DNA of 64,000 bases from Natronosalvus caseinilyticus (lineage in GTDB: Archaea; Halobacteriota; Halobacteria; Halobacteriales; Natrialbaceae). The notes below the pieces were generated by a model. That model did no database searches. It saw only the letters and a program-made list of their open reading frames with translations, and was not told where the DNA came from. The position numbers and the translations under genes are program-made. The stretch is taken from assembly GCF_017357105.1 (NCBI RefSeq), contig NZ_CP100395.1, positions 124,001-188,000 of the forward strand, read 5' to 3'. Shown here in pieces: positions 42,769 through 51,438 of this stretch; within the stretch, counting starts at the first letter, position 1, and each line of letters begins with the position of its first letter.

Positions 42769-44915
42769 GTCTTCTTCCGGAGCCTTCGATGTTCAATGAA
42801 CGCTATGGAGATGATGCAAAACTGGCGAGGAAACTCCCCAATCGACCGATCTCCTCGCTCCGCGATCTCCAATATGTATACGGGCGATTGTACACGCTTG
42901 CGACCGCCGGTGGAGGCGAGTACGCGGCCTATCTCACGCCGGAGAAGTCGACCGACCTGTTCGACGAGCCCGAGAGCCTGCTCTATCTCCGGGTCGACCT
43001 AAGTGGGGACGAACCGGGCCTCGATCCCGATAGGCCAGTCGGCGTTGAACGATACGGAGAGGGGAAGGTCGAAGCGGTCGCCCATTCGTGGTATGACTCC
43101 GCGCGGGGGTTCGACCACAGCGTCACACATCGTACAGGCAAGAACAAGGAGCCCGAGAAGGTCGCAGAGTACCTCCACGAGCGACTCACCGCGTGGGCGG
43201 TCGACGACGTGATTCAGGACGCCGCAGCCGACCACGAGGACGGCTGGATCATCAACGAACTCGCTACTCTTGGCGAGACGGAGAATATCCGGGAACGGAT
43301 TGAGACTGCCATCGATGAACAGCTCGACGGCAAGACGACGGCGCTCACGACCGTGGCGGTCAAAGTCGAGCCGGACGGCAAGTTTCTCCTCCCGGGCAAG
43401 GCGAGCCCGGTGTTCAATGAGGCGATGCGGGCGCGAAAGCAGGCGAAACTCGTTTCAAAGGGAGAGGCCACCGACTCTGTAGGCGACGCGACCGACCTCG
43501 TAACCGGTCACTCCGGGCCAGCTGTCGGGACTGCCGAAGACCCGCTGAACTACTTCCTCGGCAAGCAACTCGAGAAGTTTCCAGGGTTCGACCCAGACCA
43601 GGCGTGGCGAACCCACCCAGTATCGGAGGACGTCGCGGTGACGCTGATGAACGCAAGCACGTTCGTCGACGCCTGCGACTACTACACGATGGGTGCGAAC
43701 GTCTACTACCTCCCGTACTTCTTCGGACGGCTCGGTCCGGAAGACGCGCGGGACCTCTATCAGGTACTCTACGAGCTCGTTCACGCTGAGGATATGACGC
43801 CGATCGAAAGCGCCTACCGGAGCTACCAAGATACCCCGCGCCTCCAGGAAGTGGGCAAGCGGTTCCGCTTCTACGTCGCCGCGGTGATGGAACACCAGAC
43901 CAAACGCTTCGACGTCTTCGGCGACAGCATGGACGGGACGCTGTTCTCGCCTGTCGAACTCACGCGAAAACACGAGCAGGTGCTCCAGTCGTGGCTGTAC
44001 GATGCGGAGGGCGACGCCGACCATCCCGATCCTCGGCTTCGGGCCGCGTTCCCGACACCGGACAACTGGGACATCTTCGTCTCGGAGGAGTCAACACTGC
44101 TCAGTACCCTCGCCACGGGGTGGTACTTCGAACAGACGTTCGCTACGGGCGATGACGACGCCAGTGCCGATGATTACCGAATCCGAGCACTCGTTGCCGT
44201 GCTCTCAGGTGAGCCACTCGACGTCAAAGCTGTACTTACCGAGTACGTCGACCGGCTCCTGGAGGACGAAGGTGAGGAGTTCCCGAGTTTTCGTGTGGCC
44301 GCACAGTACACGCAGCTCTGTGCACTCGCCGACGCTGGCCTGCTGACCGGGCGTGAAGCGTACGAACCAGTCGCGGAACCACTGCAGTTGACAGACGATC
44401 ATCCAACAAACGACATGTACTCAGACACACCAGCCCGAGCCGACGGCGGGAACGTCGCCGGGGCGCGGGAGACAAAGCTCGAACAGTTCCTCGATCAGAC
44501 ACCGGCTCTCGACGAGGAGCAGCCCGAACGACGTGGCAGCTTCCTCCTCGGCGCGCTGGTCGGCCAGGTGACTGGCTACCAGCAGGTGAGCGAGGGGCGC
44601 TCGACCACACTGATCGATCAGTATCCGATCAAAGCCGTCACCGAGTCAAAGCTGAAGCGACTCGCCAGCGACGTGTTGAACAAGAACGTCGTCTACTCCA
44701 GGGAGAACAATATGGCCGGAACGATGTACCGTGAGGTCGTCGACCGTCTGGTGACGACCCTACCCCGGATCGACATCGACGGCGACTGGGAACTCGACAC
44801 GACCGACCTCCGATTCTACTACTCGCTCGGGGTCGCCTACGGGATGAACAACTGGGCGAGCAGCGACGACGAACAGGCCGACGACCAGCCCACAGCCACC
44901 CAGGAGGAAGCATGA
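42765..44915 (+). CDS. cas8b: Cas8b large subunit of the type I-B Cascade
   Basis: A 716-residue protein beginning MSLLPEPSMFNERYGDDAKL, with ISSLRDLQYVYGRLYTLATA and repeated acidic and aromatic segments typical of the haloarchaeal Cas8b (Csh1) family. Near the N-terminus LYLRVDLSGDEPGLDPDRPV appears, and AARDLYQVLYELVH-like helices lie centrally. Cas8b recognises the PAM and helps recruit Cas3. Sequence divergence is normal for this subunit, so position between cas6 and cas7 adds weight. It overlaps both neighbours by 4 bp. Confidence 0.92.
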   Translation: MSLLPEPSMFNERYGDDAKLARKLPNRPISSLRDLQYVYGRLYTLATAGGGEYAAYLTPEKSTDLFDEPESLLYLRVDLSGDEPGLDPDRPVGVERYGEGKVEAVAHSWYDSARGFDHSVTHRTGKNKEPEKVAEYLHERLTAWAVDDVIQDAAADHEDGWIINELATLGETENIRERIETAIDEQLDGKTTALTTVAVKVEPDGKFLLPGKASPVFNEAMRARKQAKLVSKGEATDSVGDATDLVTGHSGPAVGTAEDPLNYFLGKQLEKFPGFDPDQAWRTHPVSEDVAVTLMNASTFVDACDYYTMGANVYYLPYFFGRLGPEDARDLYQVLYELVHAEDMTPIESAYRSYQDTPRLQEVGKRFRFYVAAVMEHQTKRFDVFGDSMDGTLFSPVELTRKHEQVLQSWLYDAEGDADHPDPRLRAAFPTPDNWDIFVSEESTLLSTLATGWYFEQTFATGDDDASADDYRIRALVAVLSGEPLDVKAVLTEYVDRLLEDEGEEFPSFRVAAQYTQLCALADAGLLTGREAYEPVAEPLQLTDDHPTNDMYSDTPARADGGNVAGARETKLEQFLDQTPALDEEQPERRGSFLLGALVGQVTGYQQVSEGRSTTLIDQYPIKAVTESKLKRLASDVLNKNVVYSRENNMAGTMYREVVDRLVTTLPRIDIDGDWELDTTDLRFYYSLGVAYGMNNWASSDDEQADDQPTATQEEA

Positions 44916-46033
44916 GCGACAACGCATACGCCGACGACAGCTACGAGCCCGTGACGAACCGTTCCGAGATTGTCTTCTGCTACGATGCCGTCGACGCAAA
45001 CCCCAACGGCAACCCACTGAGCGGGGCGAATCGCCCACGTATCGACCCCGAGACTCAGCAGGCGATCGTGACCGACGTCAGGCTGAAGCGCTATCTGCGT
45101 GACCAGCTCGACGACGACGGTCACGGCGTGTACGTCCAGAATGTGAAAAACGAAGCTGGTGAGCAGTCGTCACGTGAAGACCTGCTCGAATCTCGCCTCC
45201 GGGGTCTCGAGCCCGAGGACTGGGACTTCGACGATCTCGACGACGAGGACGAGGCCAAGCTCCGGGAGGAGGTGTTCGGAGCATTCCTCGACAACAGCGC
45301 CGACGTTCGGTATTTTGGCGCGACGATGAGCGTCGACATGAAAGGGAGCTACGAACCGTTCGCTGAACACCTCCCGGACCACTTCACCGGCCCCGTCCAG
45401 TTCTCACCTGCGAAGACGCTCCACCCCGTCACCGAAAACGAGGAGTACAACAGCCTCACCAGCGTCATCGCGACCGGAGAGGGCAAAGAACAGGGTGGGT
45501 TCGACCTCGACGACCATCGTATTCAATACGGTTTCATCGCGTTCCACGGGCTGGTCGACGAACACGGAGCGGCCGATACGAAGCTTTCCACAGCAGACGT
45601 TGAGCGTCTCGACACGCTGACGTGGCGCGCGATCAAGAACCAGACTATCAGTCGGAGCAAAGTCGGCCAAGAGCCCCGGCTCTATCTCCGCGTGGAGTAC
45701 AAGGACGAGAGCTTCCACCTCGGTGGGCTAACGCGGGATCTCGACATCGACGAAGATCGCTCGGTACCCACCGACGAACTCCGGAATGTTCGGGAGTTCA
45801 CGCTCGACGGGACCGAGCTAGTCTCCCGACTGGACCGCCACGACGACCGCATCGCTCGCGTTCGCGTCGTTGCGAGCGACGTACTCGACGTGACCGTCGA
45901 CGATGAGACCTACACGGCCGGCGACGAGGTCGGCGAACACGGCTTCTACGACGTCCTACGTGGGGCGGTGGGCGACGATATAGTCGAGGTCGTCAACGTC
46001 TACGACGAGGCCGCCGCCACGATGCCAGAGTGA
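44912..46033 (+). CDS. cas7: Cas7 backbone subunit (Csh2 type)
   Basis: A 373-residue protein with the Cas7 core: EIVFCYDAVDANPNGNPLSG, RIDPETQQAIVTDVRLKRYL, DVRYFGATMSVDMKG, GPVQFSPAKTLHPVTENEEY and the thumb region. Cas7 polymerises along the crRNA spacer and measures the target. The ATG overlaps the cas8b stop (ATGA). Strongly conserved and diagnostic of type I-B in haloarchaea. Confidence 0.95.
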   Translation: MSDNAYADDSYEPVTNRSEIVFCYDAVDANPNGNPLSGANRPRIDPETQQAIVTDVRLKRYLRDQLDDDGHGVYVQNVKNEAGEQSSREDLLESRLRGLEPEDWDFDDLDDEDEAKLREEVFGAFLDNSADVRYFGATMSVDMKGSYEPFAEHLPDHFTGPVQFSPAKTLHPVTENEEYNSLTSVIATGEGKEQGGFDLDDHRIQYGFIAFHGLVDEHGAADTKLSTADVERLDTLTWRAIKNQTISRSKVGQEPRLYLRVEYKDESFHLGGLTRDLDIDEDRSVPTDELRNVREFTLDGTELVSRLDRHDDRIARVRVVASDVLDVTVDDETYTAGDEVGEHGFYDVLRGAVGDDIVEVVNVYDEAAATMPE

Positions 46034-46824
46034 TGTCCCAAGAAACACTCGAAGGCTGGGCCGACGAGGATGACACCCTCCCGGAGACGTGTCTCTCCTT
46101 CGAACTCCGCGGAGAGTGGGGCCACTTCCGACGCGTCGAGGGGAACATCGTCAAACAGACCTACCGGATTATCCCGCGGACGACCGTCGCCGGCCTCGTT
46201 GCCGCGGTACTCGGGCTAGAGCGGGATAGCTACTACGAAGCGTTCGGCCCTGAAGTCTCGTCGATCGCAGTGGAGGCAATCGAGGAGCTTCGGACGATTA
46301 ACCTGCCACAGAATACGCTCTCGACGGCTAAGGAACACATGACGACGATGCCCAGCCGCGGGCACGCACGCATCTCGATGCCCGACCCGACGAAACTCCG
46401 ACAACAGCACAACTACGAAGTGTTAGTCGAACCCGCCTATCGGGTTGATCTTCGACTCGCAAACGACGAACTTCGTACCCGTTTTCGAGACCACCTCCGT
46501 AACGGTACTGCCTACTACCCACCGAGTCTCGGGCTCTCCGAGCATCTTGCAGAGATCACGTATCTGGGCGAGTTCGACGTGACTCCACGTGAGCGCGAAA
46601 CCACCGAAGTGGATTCCGCGGTGCTCGAGGCGGTCGACAACGTCGAACTGGCGCCAGAGACCGAGATCAAAGTCGAACGGTCGCCCGCGTTCATGGCGGC
46701 CGACGAAGATGGCCGGACGACGACAGCGTTCCAGTCGATCGCATACGCGACCAGGACGGAGCCGATTCTGGTACAGAACGTCGAGACCCACGAAGTCGAC
46801 GGCCGCCGAGTGATGTTCTCGTGA
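46033..46824 (+). CDS. cas5: Cas5 subunit of the type I-B Cascade
   Basis: A 263-residue protein from ATG 46,033 (TGATG overlap with cas7). The N-terminus TCLSFELRGEWGHFRRVEGN and RTTVAGLVAAVLGLERDSYY contains the typical 'F-x-L-x-G-x-x-x-H-F-R' and 'P-R-T-T-x-x-G-L' motifs of Cas5h/Cas5b. Cas5 binds the 5' handle of the crRNA. The C-terminal half, with EIKVERSPAFMAADEDGRTT, is as usual for the family. Confidence 0.93.
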   Translation: MSQETLEGWADEDDTLPETCLSFELRGEWGHFRRVEGNIVKQTYRIIPRTTVAGLVAAVLGLERDSYYEAFGPEVSSIAVEAIEELRTINLPQNTLSTAKEHMTTMPSRGHARISMPDPTKLRQQHNYEVLVEPAYRVDLRLANDELRTRFRDHLRNGTAYYPPSLGLSEHLAEITYLGEFDVTPRERETTEVDSAVLEAVDNVELAPETEIKVERSPAFMAADEDGRTTTAFQSIAYATRTEPILVQNVETHEVDGRRVMFS

Positions 46825-46843
46825 ACCGTCGGAGGCCGTAGCC

Positions 46844-49537
46844 ATGGTCGAGTTCACGGAACGACCGTCGCACGAAGACCCTGACGGAAAACCAATCCCG
46901 CTCGACAGACATCTCTACGATGTTTGCGAGCGGGTAGGCTGGCTCATCCCCGATGACGCCAGGACACCTGCAGGGGATTCGCTCGTCGAATTGGTAGAGG
47001 CGGTGGCACTGATACATGACTTCGGGAAACTGACTGCGTGGTTTCGCGACCATCTTCTCTCGGACAGTGACGGTAAACCGGACGGACCGAAGCACCACGC
47101 ACCGATTTCAGCGCTGCTCGCATACTACGTACTGGAATCTCGAGAGTTCGATGAAACCGATTGTCTCCTCGGCTTTCTCGCCGTTGCGAGACATCACGGC
47201 CGCCTCCCCGACGCGGTCGACTACGTTCATCGGGCGGGCATCGAACAGTCCGGCCGAATCCAGACGCTCTACCGGTCGGACGTGCGCAGCCAGGCGGCGC
47301 ACATCGACGAAACCGTCCCCAAGCTAGCGAGTGTGCTCGTCGAACGGGCGACAAACAGCAACGGCAATTGGAACGAGTTCCTGGAACGGCTCTCCCGTCC
47401 CGAATCGGCCACCGAACTCGGATGGCTCGCAGAGGGAGCCTGTAGTGGCCGGCGTCTCCGCCCCGCTCCGGAGAAACTTCCATCTGGCTTCTACGAGTCG
47501 GTGCTTCAAGTCTGGAGCGCGCTCGTTTTTGCCGACAAGGCGAGCGCAGCGAGCCTGACGACAGGAGTCGAGGTAGGGAAGGATGCCTACCGATCAACGT
47601 CACCCGAACGACAGGCGATCGACGACCACATCGCCGATATCCGAGCCGAGAACGCCACTTCGGACCTCGGTTCACGCACGGAACGACTGAACGGGCGACG
47701 CGAAGAGGCTCGGCAAAAGGTCCGAGACCGCGCAGCCGAGTTCGTTGCCGATGATCGACGCGTCGCGACCCTAACGCTCCCCACAGGAATGGGGAAGACG
47801 CTCACTGGGTTGGATGCCGCTCTGACCGTCCTCGAAGAGACCGGTACTGCGTCGACCACGGGCATAAAGGAGGGGCGTCTCATCTATGCGCTGCCGTACA
47901 CATCGATCATCGATCAGGTGGCAGACGAGAGCCGTGAGCTGTTCGAGGAGAGCGACGGGGACGAGCGGATCACAGTTGACCACCACCTCGCGGAAACGCT
48001 GGTTTCACCGCCGGAAACCGCCGAGGAAGTCGCCGACGATGCCGTCGAGAACGTCGCCGCCTTGCTGGGAGAGAGCTGGCGCACGGGGATGGTCGTAACG
48101 ACGTTCGTCCAGCTATTCGAGAGCCTCACCGGCCCGACAAACGCCCGTTCGATGAAACTCCCATCGTTGTACGGGAGCGTAGTCGTTCTTGACGAGCCGC
48201 AGGCGCTGCCCCTGGAGTGGTGGCCGCTCGTGGATCGATTAGTGGAACTGTTGACCGAGGAGTACGGCGCGTCAGTGATCACCATGACAGCTACACAGCC
48301 CAAACTACTTTCTGCTGGAGATCAGGAGCCATTCTCGCTCGTTTCGGATCCCGATCCGTACTATGCGGAACTCGACAGACTCGATTTCGCACTCCACCCG
48401 TCCGCGGTCGCAATGCTTCCCGGCTGGGATGGAGAACAATCGGACACCGATGGGGGTGCCGAGCAGGGATCCCTCTCGTATGATCGAGCTGGCGAACTCG
48501 TAGCAAGACGAGCCGAGGACGGCGACTCCGTACTGACGATATGCAACACGATTGATAGCTCGAGGGAACTTACTGAGGCAGTCGCCAACCAAACGGCGAT
48601 ACTGAACGTCAATGAGATGTACGCTGAGCAACTCGACGCTACGGAGCACCGGACCGATTCAGTCCGCCCCGAGAAGACGCTTGCCGACGCGGTTCGTCAA
48701 CGTCATGAGAGGGAACCATTATTAATACATCTCACAACACGACACCGGCCATGTGATCGACGCCACCTCATCGACGTCGCGACCGATCTCGCCGAGGCAG
48801 GCGAGCCGGTACTGTTCATCTCCACTCAGCTCGTCGAGGCCGGCGTCGACGTGAGCTTCGACGAGGTGATCCGCGATTTCGCACCGATGGACAGCCTGGT
48901 GCAGGCTGCGGGCCGGTGTAATCGATCGTACGATCGTGCTCGCGGACGCGTGACGGTCTGGCAGCTTTCGCCACCGCCGAACCGTGAGATGACGCCGGCC
49001 AGCGCAGTATATGGTCGCGGAGAGAGTCTGACAAAGCTGACGGGGCAAGCGTTGGCGACGGTATACGATGGCGAGCCGATACCTGAACCGGATGTGACTC
49101 GGGACGCCGTCGATCACTACTTCGAGTTACTCGAGCAGCGCGATGTCGGCGCCGACGAGTACGTCGATTACTTGGAGCGGGCAGAAGCCGAACAGCTCAG
49201 CAAGCTCTCGCTGATCGACCAGCGTCCTGCCGTCGACGTGATCGTGACGAGAACCGCTGAAGAACGGAAGACGGTAGAGGAGATCCGACGGATGTTCGCC
49301 GAGTATCGCTGGGACAAGCTCAACGACCTCGTCGAGTCGACCGCCGACTGGCAGGTCTCCATTCCCGTCTACCCCGGCGACAACGAGACGATAGAGAAAC
49401 TCAGTGCGTGTGAGCCGTTGTTCTCGGGTGCCGATCGGCTGGTGCTGGACGGTCGTCCGGGACGGCACAACGGCTACTTTGACGCCACCGACGGCGTCGT
49501 CATCCCCGATACCAGCGTGGAGGCTCGATTGTTGTGA
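46844..49537 (+). CDS. cas3: Cas3 HD nuclease-helicase
   Basis: An 897-residue protein. The N-terminal HD nuclease has LIHDFGK (His58-Asp59) and the later ARHHGRLPD. The helicase has Walker A LPTGMGKT (Lys318), motif VVLDEPQALP (Asp450), TMTATQP (motif III), and STQLVEAGVDVSFDEVIRDF, followed by QAAGRCNR (motif VI). HD is fused N-terminally, as in most type I systems. It degrades Cascade-marked DNA. It begins 19 bp after cas5 and ends overlapping the GTG of cas4. Confidence 0.96.
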   Translation: MVEFTERPSHEDPDGKPIPLDRHLYDVCERVGWLIPDDARTPAGDSLVELVEAVALIHDFGKLTAWFRDHLLSDSDGKPDGPKHHAPISALLAYYVLESREFDETDCLLGFLAVARHHGRLPDAVDYVHRAGIEQSGRIQTLYRSDVRSQAAHIDETVPKLASVLVERATNSNGNWNEFLERLSRPESATELGWLAEGACSGRRLRPAPEKLPSGFYESVLQVWSALVFADKASAASLTTGVEVGKDAYRSTSPERQAIDDHIADIRAENATSDLGSRTERLNGRREEARQKVRDRAAEFVADDRRVATLTLPTGMGKTLTGLDAALTVLEETGTASTTGIKEGRLIYALPYTSIIDQVADESRELFEESDGDERITVDHHLAETLVSPPETAEEVADDAVENVAALLGESWRTGMVVTTFVQLFESLTGPTNARSMKLPSLYGSVVVLDEPQALPLEWWPLVDRLVELLTEEYGASVITMTATQPKLLSAGDQEPFSLVSDPDPYYAELDRLDFALHPSAVAMLPGWDGEQSDTDGGAEQGSLSYDRAGELVARRAEDGDSVLTICNTIDSSRELTEAVANQTAILNVNEMYAEQLDATEHRTDSVRPEKTLADAVRQRHEREPLLIHLTTRHRPCDRRHLIDVATDLAEAGEPVLFISTQLVEAGVDVSFDEVIRDFAPMDSLVQAAGRCNRSYDRARGRVTVWQLSPPPNREMTPASAVYGRGESLTKLTGQALATVYDGEPIPEPDVTRDAVDHYFELLEQRDVGADEYVDYLERAEAEQLSKLSLIDQRPAVDVIVTRTAEERKTVEEIRRMFAEYRWDKLNDLVESTADWQVSIPVYPGDNETIEKLSACEPLFSGADRLVLDGRPGRHNGYFDATDGVVIPDTSVEARLL

Positions 49538-50082
49538 GTGACGGCCCCGTCACTCGGCTGTTGGCGACAGCTCGAGGCGACGCCGTCGACGATCCGTTCC
49601 GCGTCACCGGAGTGATGATGCAGTACTACTACGTCTGTGAACGCGAGCTCTGGTTCGAGAGTCGGAACATCGAGATCGACCGAGAAAACGCGAGCGTCGC
49701 CCGGGGAACTCGTGTCGACGAATCCTCCTACGGCGAGCGTACACAGGAGAATCTGCGGTTGGGGATGATCTCCCCCGACTTACTCGAGGACGGACGGGTG
49801 GTCGAGGTGAAGCCTTCCTCGGCACTGACTGAGCCGGCCCGCATGCAGCTCTCGTACTACCTTTGGTACCTTGATCGAGTGATGGACGTACAGCGCGAAG
49901 GCGTATTGGCGCATCCAACCGAACGCCGACGTGAGGAAGTATCGTTAGACGAGGATCGACGCGAGAAAGTCGAGTCGGCGATCCGTAGTATTCACGCAAT
50001 CGTGACCGCGGAGCGTCCACCGGAAGCCACCGAGAAGCCATACTGTGAGTCGTGCGCCTACTACGACTTCTGTTGGGTCTGA
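49534..50082 (+). CDS. cas4: Cas4 nuclease for spacer acquisition
   Basis: A 182-residue protein with a GTG start overlapping the cas3 stop (GTGA). It is a RecB-type nuclease: GVMMQYYYVCERELWFES (first Fe-S Cys), LLEDGRVVEVKPSSALTEPA (E-V-K of the D-E-K active site), QLSYYLWYLDRVMD (the QxxxY motif), and the C-terminal CESCAYYDFC providing the remaining Fe-S cysteines. Cas4 trims prespacers with PAM selection. The stop is 2 bp before the cas1 start. Confidence 0.94.
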   Translation: MSDGPVTRLLATARGDAVDDPFRVTGVMMQYYYVCERELWFESRNIEIDRENASVARGTRVDESSYGERTQENLRLGMISPDLLEDGRVVEVKPSSALTEPARMQLSYYLWYLDRVMDVQREGVLAHPTERRREEVSLDEDRREKVESAIRSIHAIVTAERPPEATEKPYCESCAYYDFCWV

Positions 50083-50084
50083 TC

Positions 50085-51077
50085 ATGGACAGGAACTACC
50101 ACATTTTTTCAGACGGACGCATCGAACGAAGCGAAGACACGGTCCGACTGGAGACTATCGACGGTGAGAAAAAACACATTCCCGTCGAGCATGCCGAAGC
50201 AATCTACCTCCACGGACAGATCGACTACAATACGCGGCTGATGTCGTTTCTCAACGACCATGGTGTCGCCGTACACGTCTTCGGCTGGAACGATCGCTAC
50301 GCGGGGTCGCTGATGCCTGAACGCGGCCAAACGAGCGGGCGAACCGTTGTCGAACAGGTCCGGGCATACGACGACCCCGAGCGACGGCAGACGATCGCCG
50401 CCTCGTTCGTCCGCGGCAGTATCCACAATATGCGGACGAACGTCACATACTACAACAGTCGGGACTACGACCTCGGAAGAGTCCTCGAGGACCTGGATGA
50501 CGCGGTTTCACGCATTGACAGCACGAAGGATATCTCAGAACTCATGGGCGTCGAAGCGACAGCCCGCCGGGCGTACTACCGAACGTTCGATACGGTGCTC
50601 CCCGACTCGTTCTCATTTGACAGCCGGGAGTACAACCCACCGCCGAACCCCGTGAATGCGCTCATCTCGTTCGGGAACAGTCTGGTATATGCTAACTGTG
50701 TGTCGGCGATCCGGGCTACTGCGCTCGATCCCGCAATCAGCTATCTCCACGAACCCGGAGAGCGACGCTACTCCCTCTCACTTGATATCGCTGACCTGTT
50801 CAAACCGGTGTTGACGGATCGGCTACTATTCCGGTTAGTCAACCGGAGACAGATCAGCCGTGATGATTTCCGGAATGAAGTCGGTTCCTGCCTCCTCAAC
50901 GAAGCTGGACGGACAACGTTCCTGAAGGAGTTTGAACAAACGCTCGAGCGAACAGTTGAACACCCAGAACTGAACCGGAAGGTAAGCTATCAGTATCTGC
51001 TCCGGCTCGAGGCGTACAAGCTGAAAAAACACCTATTGACTGGCGAGCCATACGAGCCGTTCAAGCGGTGGTGGTAG
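50085..51077 (+). CDS. cas1: Cas1 integrase
   Basis: A 330-residue protein from ATG 50,085 (MDRNYHIFSDGRIERSEDTV). Catalytic residues are visible as Glu157 (GVEATARRAYY), His222 (YLHEPG) and Asp234 (SLSLDIADLFKP). Cas1-Cas2 inserts new spacers next to the leader. The upstream in-frame extension to 50,052 lies inside cas4 and is not used. The stop is immediately followed by the cas2 ATG. Confidence 0.96.
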   Translation: MDRNYHIFSDGRIERSEDTVRLETIDGEKKHIPVEHAEAIYLHGQIDYNTRLMSFLNDHGVAVHVFGWNDRYAGSLMPERGQTSGRTVVEQVRAYDDPERRQTIAASFVRGSIHNMRTNVTYYNSRDYDLGRVLEDLDDAVSRIDSTKDISELMGVEATARRAYYRTFDTVLPDSFSFDSREYNPPPNPVNALISFGNSLVYANCVSAIRATALDPAISYLHEPGERRYSLSLDIADLFKPVLTDRLLFRLVNRRQISRDDFRNEVGSCLLNEAGRTTFLKEFEQTLERTVEHPELNRKVSYQYLLRLEAYKLKKHLLTGEPYEPFKRWW

Positions 51078-51338
51078 ATGTACGTTATCGTCGTCTACGA
51101 TATGGAGGCCGACCGCACCCACCTAATGCTGAAACTATGTCGTCGGTACCTGATCCACGTCCAGAATTCAGTGCTTGAAGGTGAGATTTCGGAGGGCGAT
51201 TTGACGACGATGAAAGGGAAGATAGACGATCTACTGCAAGAAGGAGAATCGGTAGTGATCTACGAACTCTCCTCAGATAAGCTATTGAACCGTTCGGTGT
51301 ACGGCGATGACCCGACCGAAGACAGTCGGTTTCTCTAG
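51078..51338 (+). CDS. cas2: Cas2 adaptation protein
   Basis: An 86-residue protein, the usual length. The first strand YVIVVYDMEADR carries the conserved Asp, and RRYLIHVQNSVLEGEIS the Cas2 'V-Q-x-S-V-x-E-G' motif. It forms the central dimer of the Cas1-Cas2 integrase. Last gene of the operon, 100 bp before the first repeat. Confidence 0.95.
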   Translation: MYVIVVYDMEADRTHLMLKLCRRYLIHVQNSVLEGEISEGDLTTMKGKIDDLLQEGESVVIYELSSDKLLNRSVYGDDPTEDSRFL

Positions 51339-51438
51339 CTGATGTCGACCCCCGGGGGATCCAGGAGGATTGCGGGTCGACAGAAATAGTGAAGTGAATT
51401 CCGTGGATAGAGAGGATATGGTGGTCAAATTCACCATG
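51339..51438 (+). promoter_or_regulatory. CRISPR leader
   Basis: About 100 bp between cas2 and the first repeat. It contains a near-palindromic GTCGACCC...GGGTCGAC pair (about 51,345-51,382) and AT-rich sequence just before the array. Its location next to cas2 and before the well-conserved repeats marks the integration end of the array. The array is transcribed on the plus strand away from the cas genes. Confidence 0.65.
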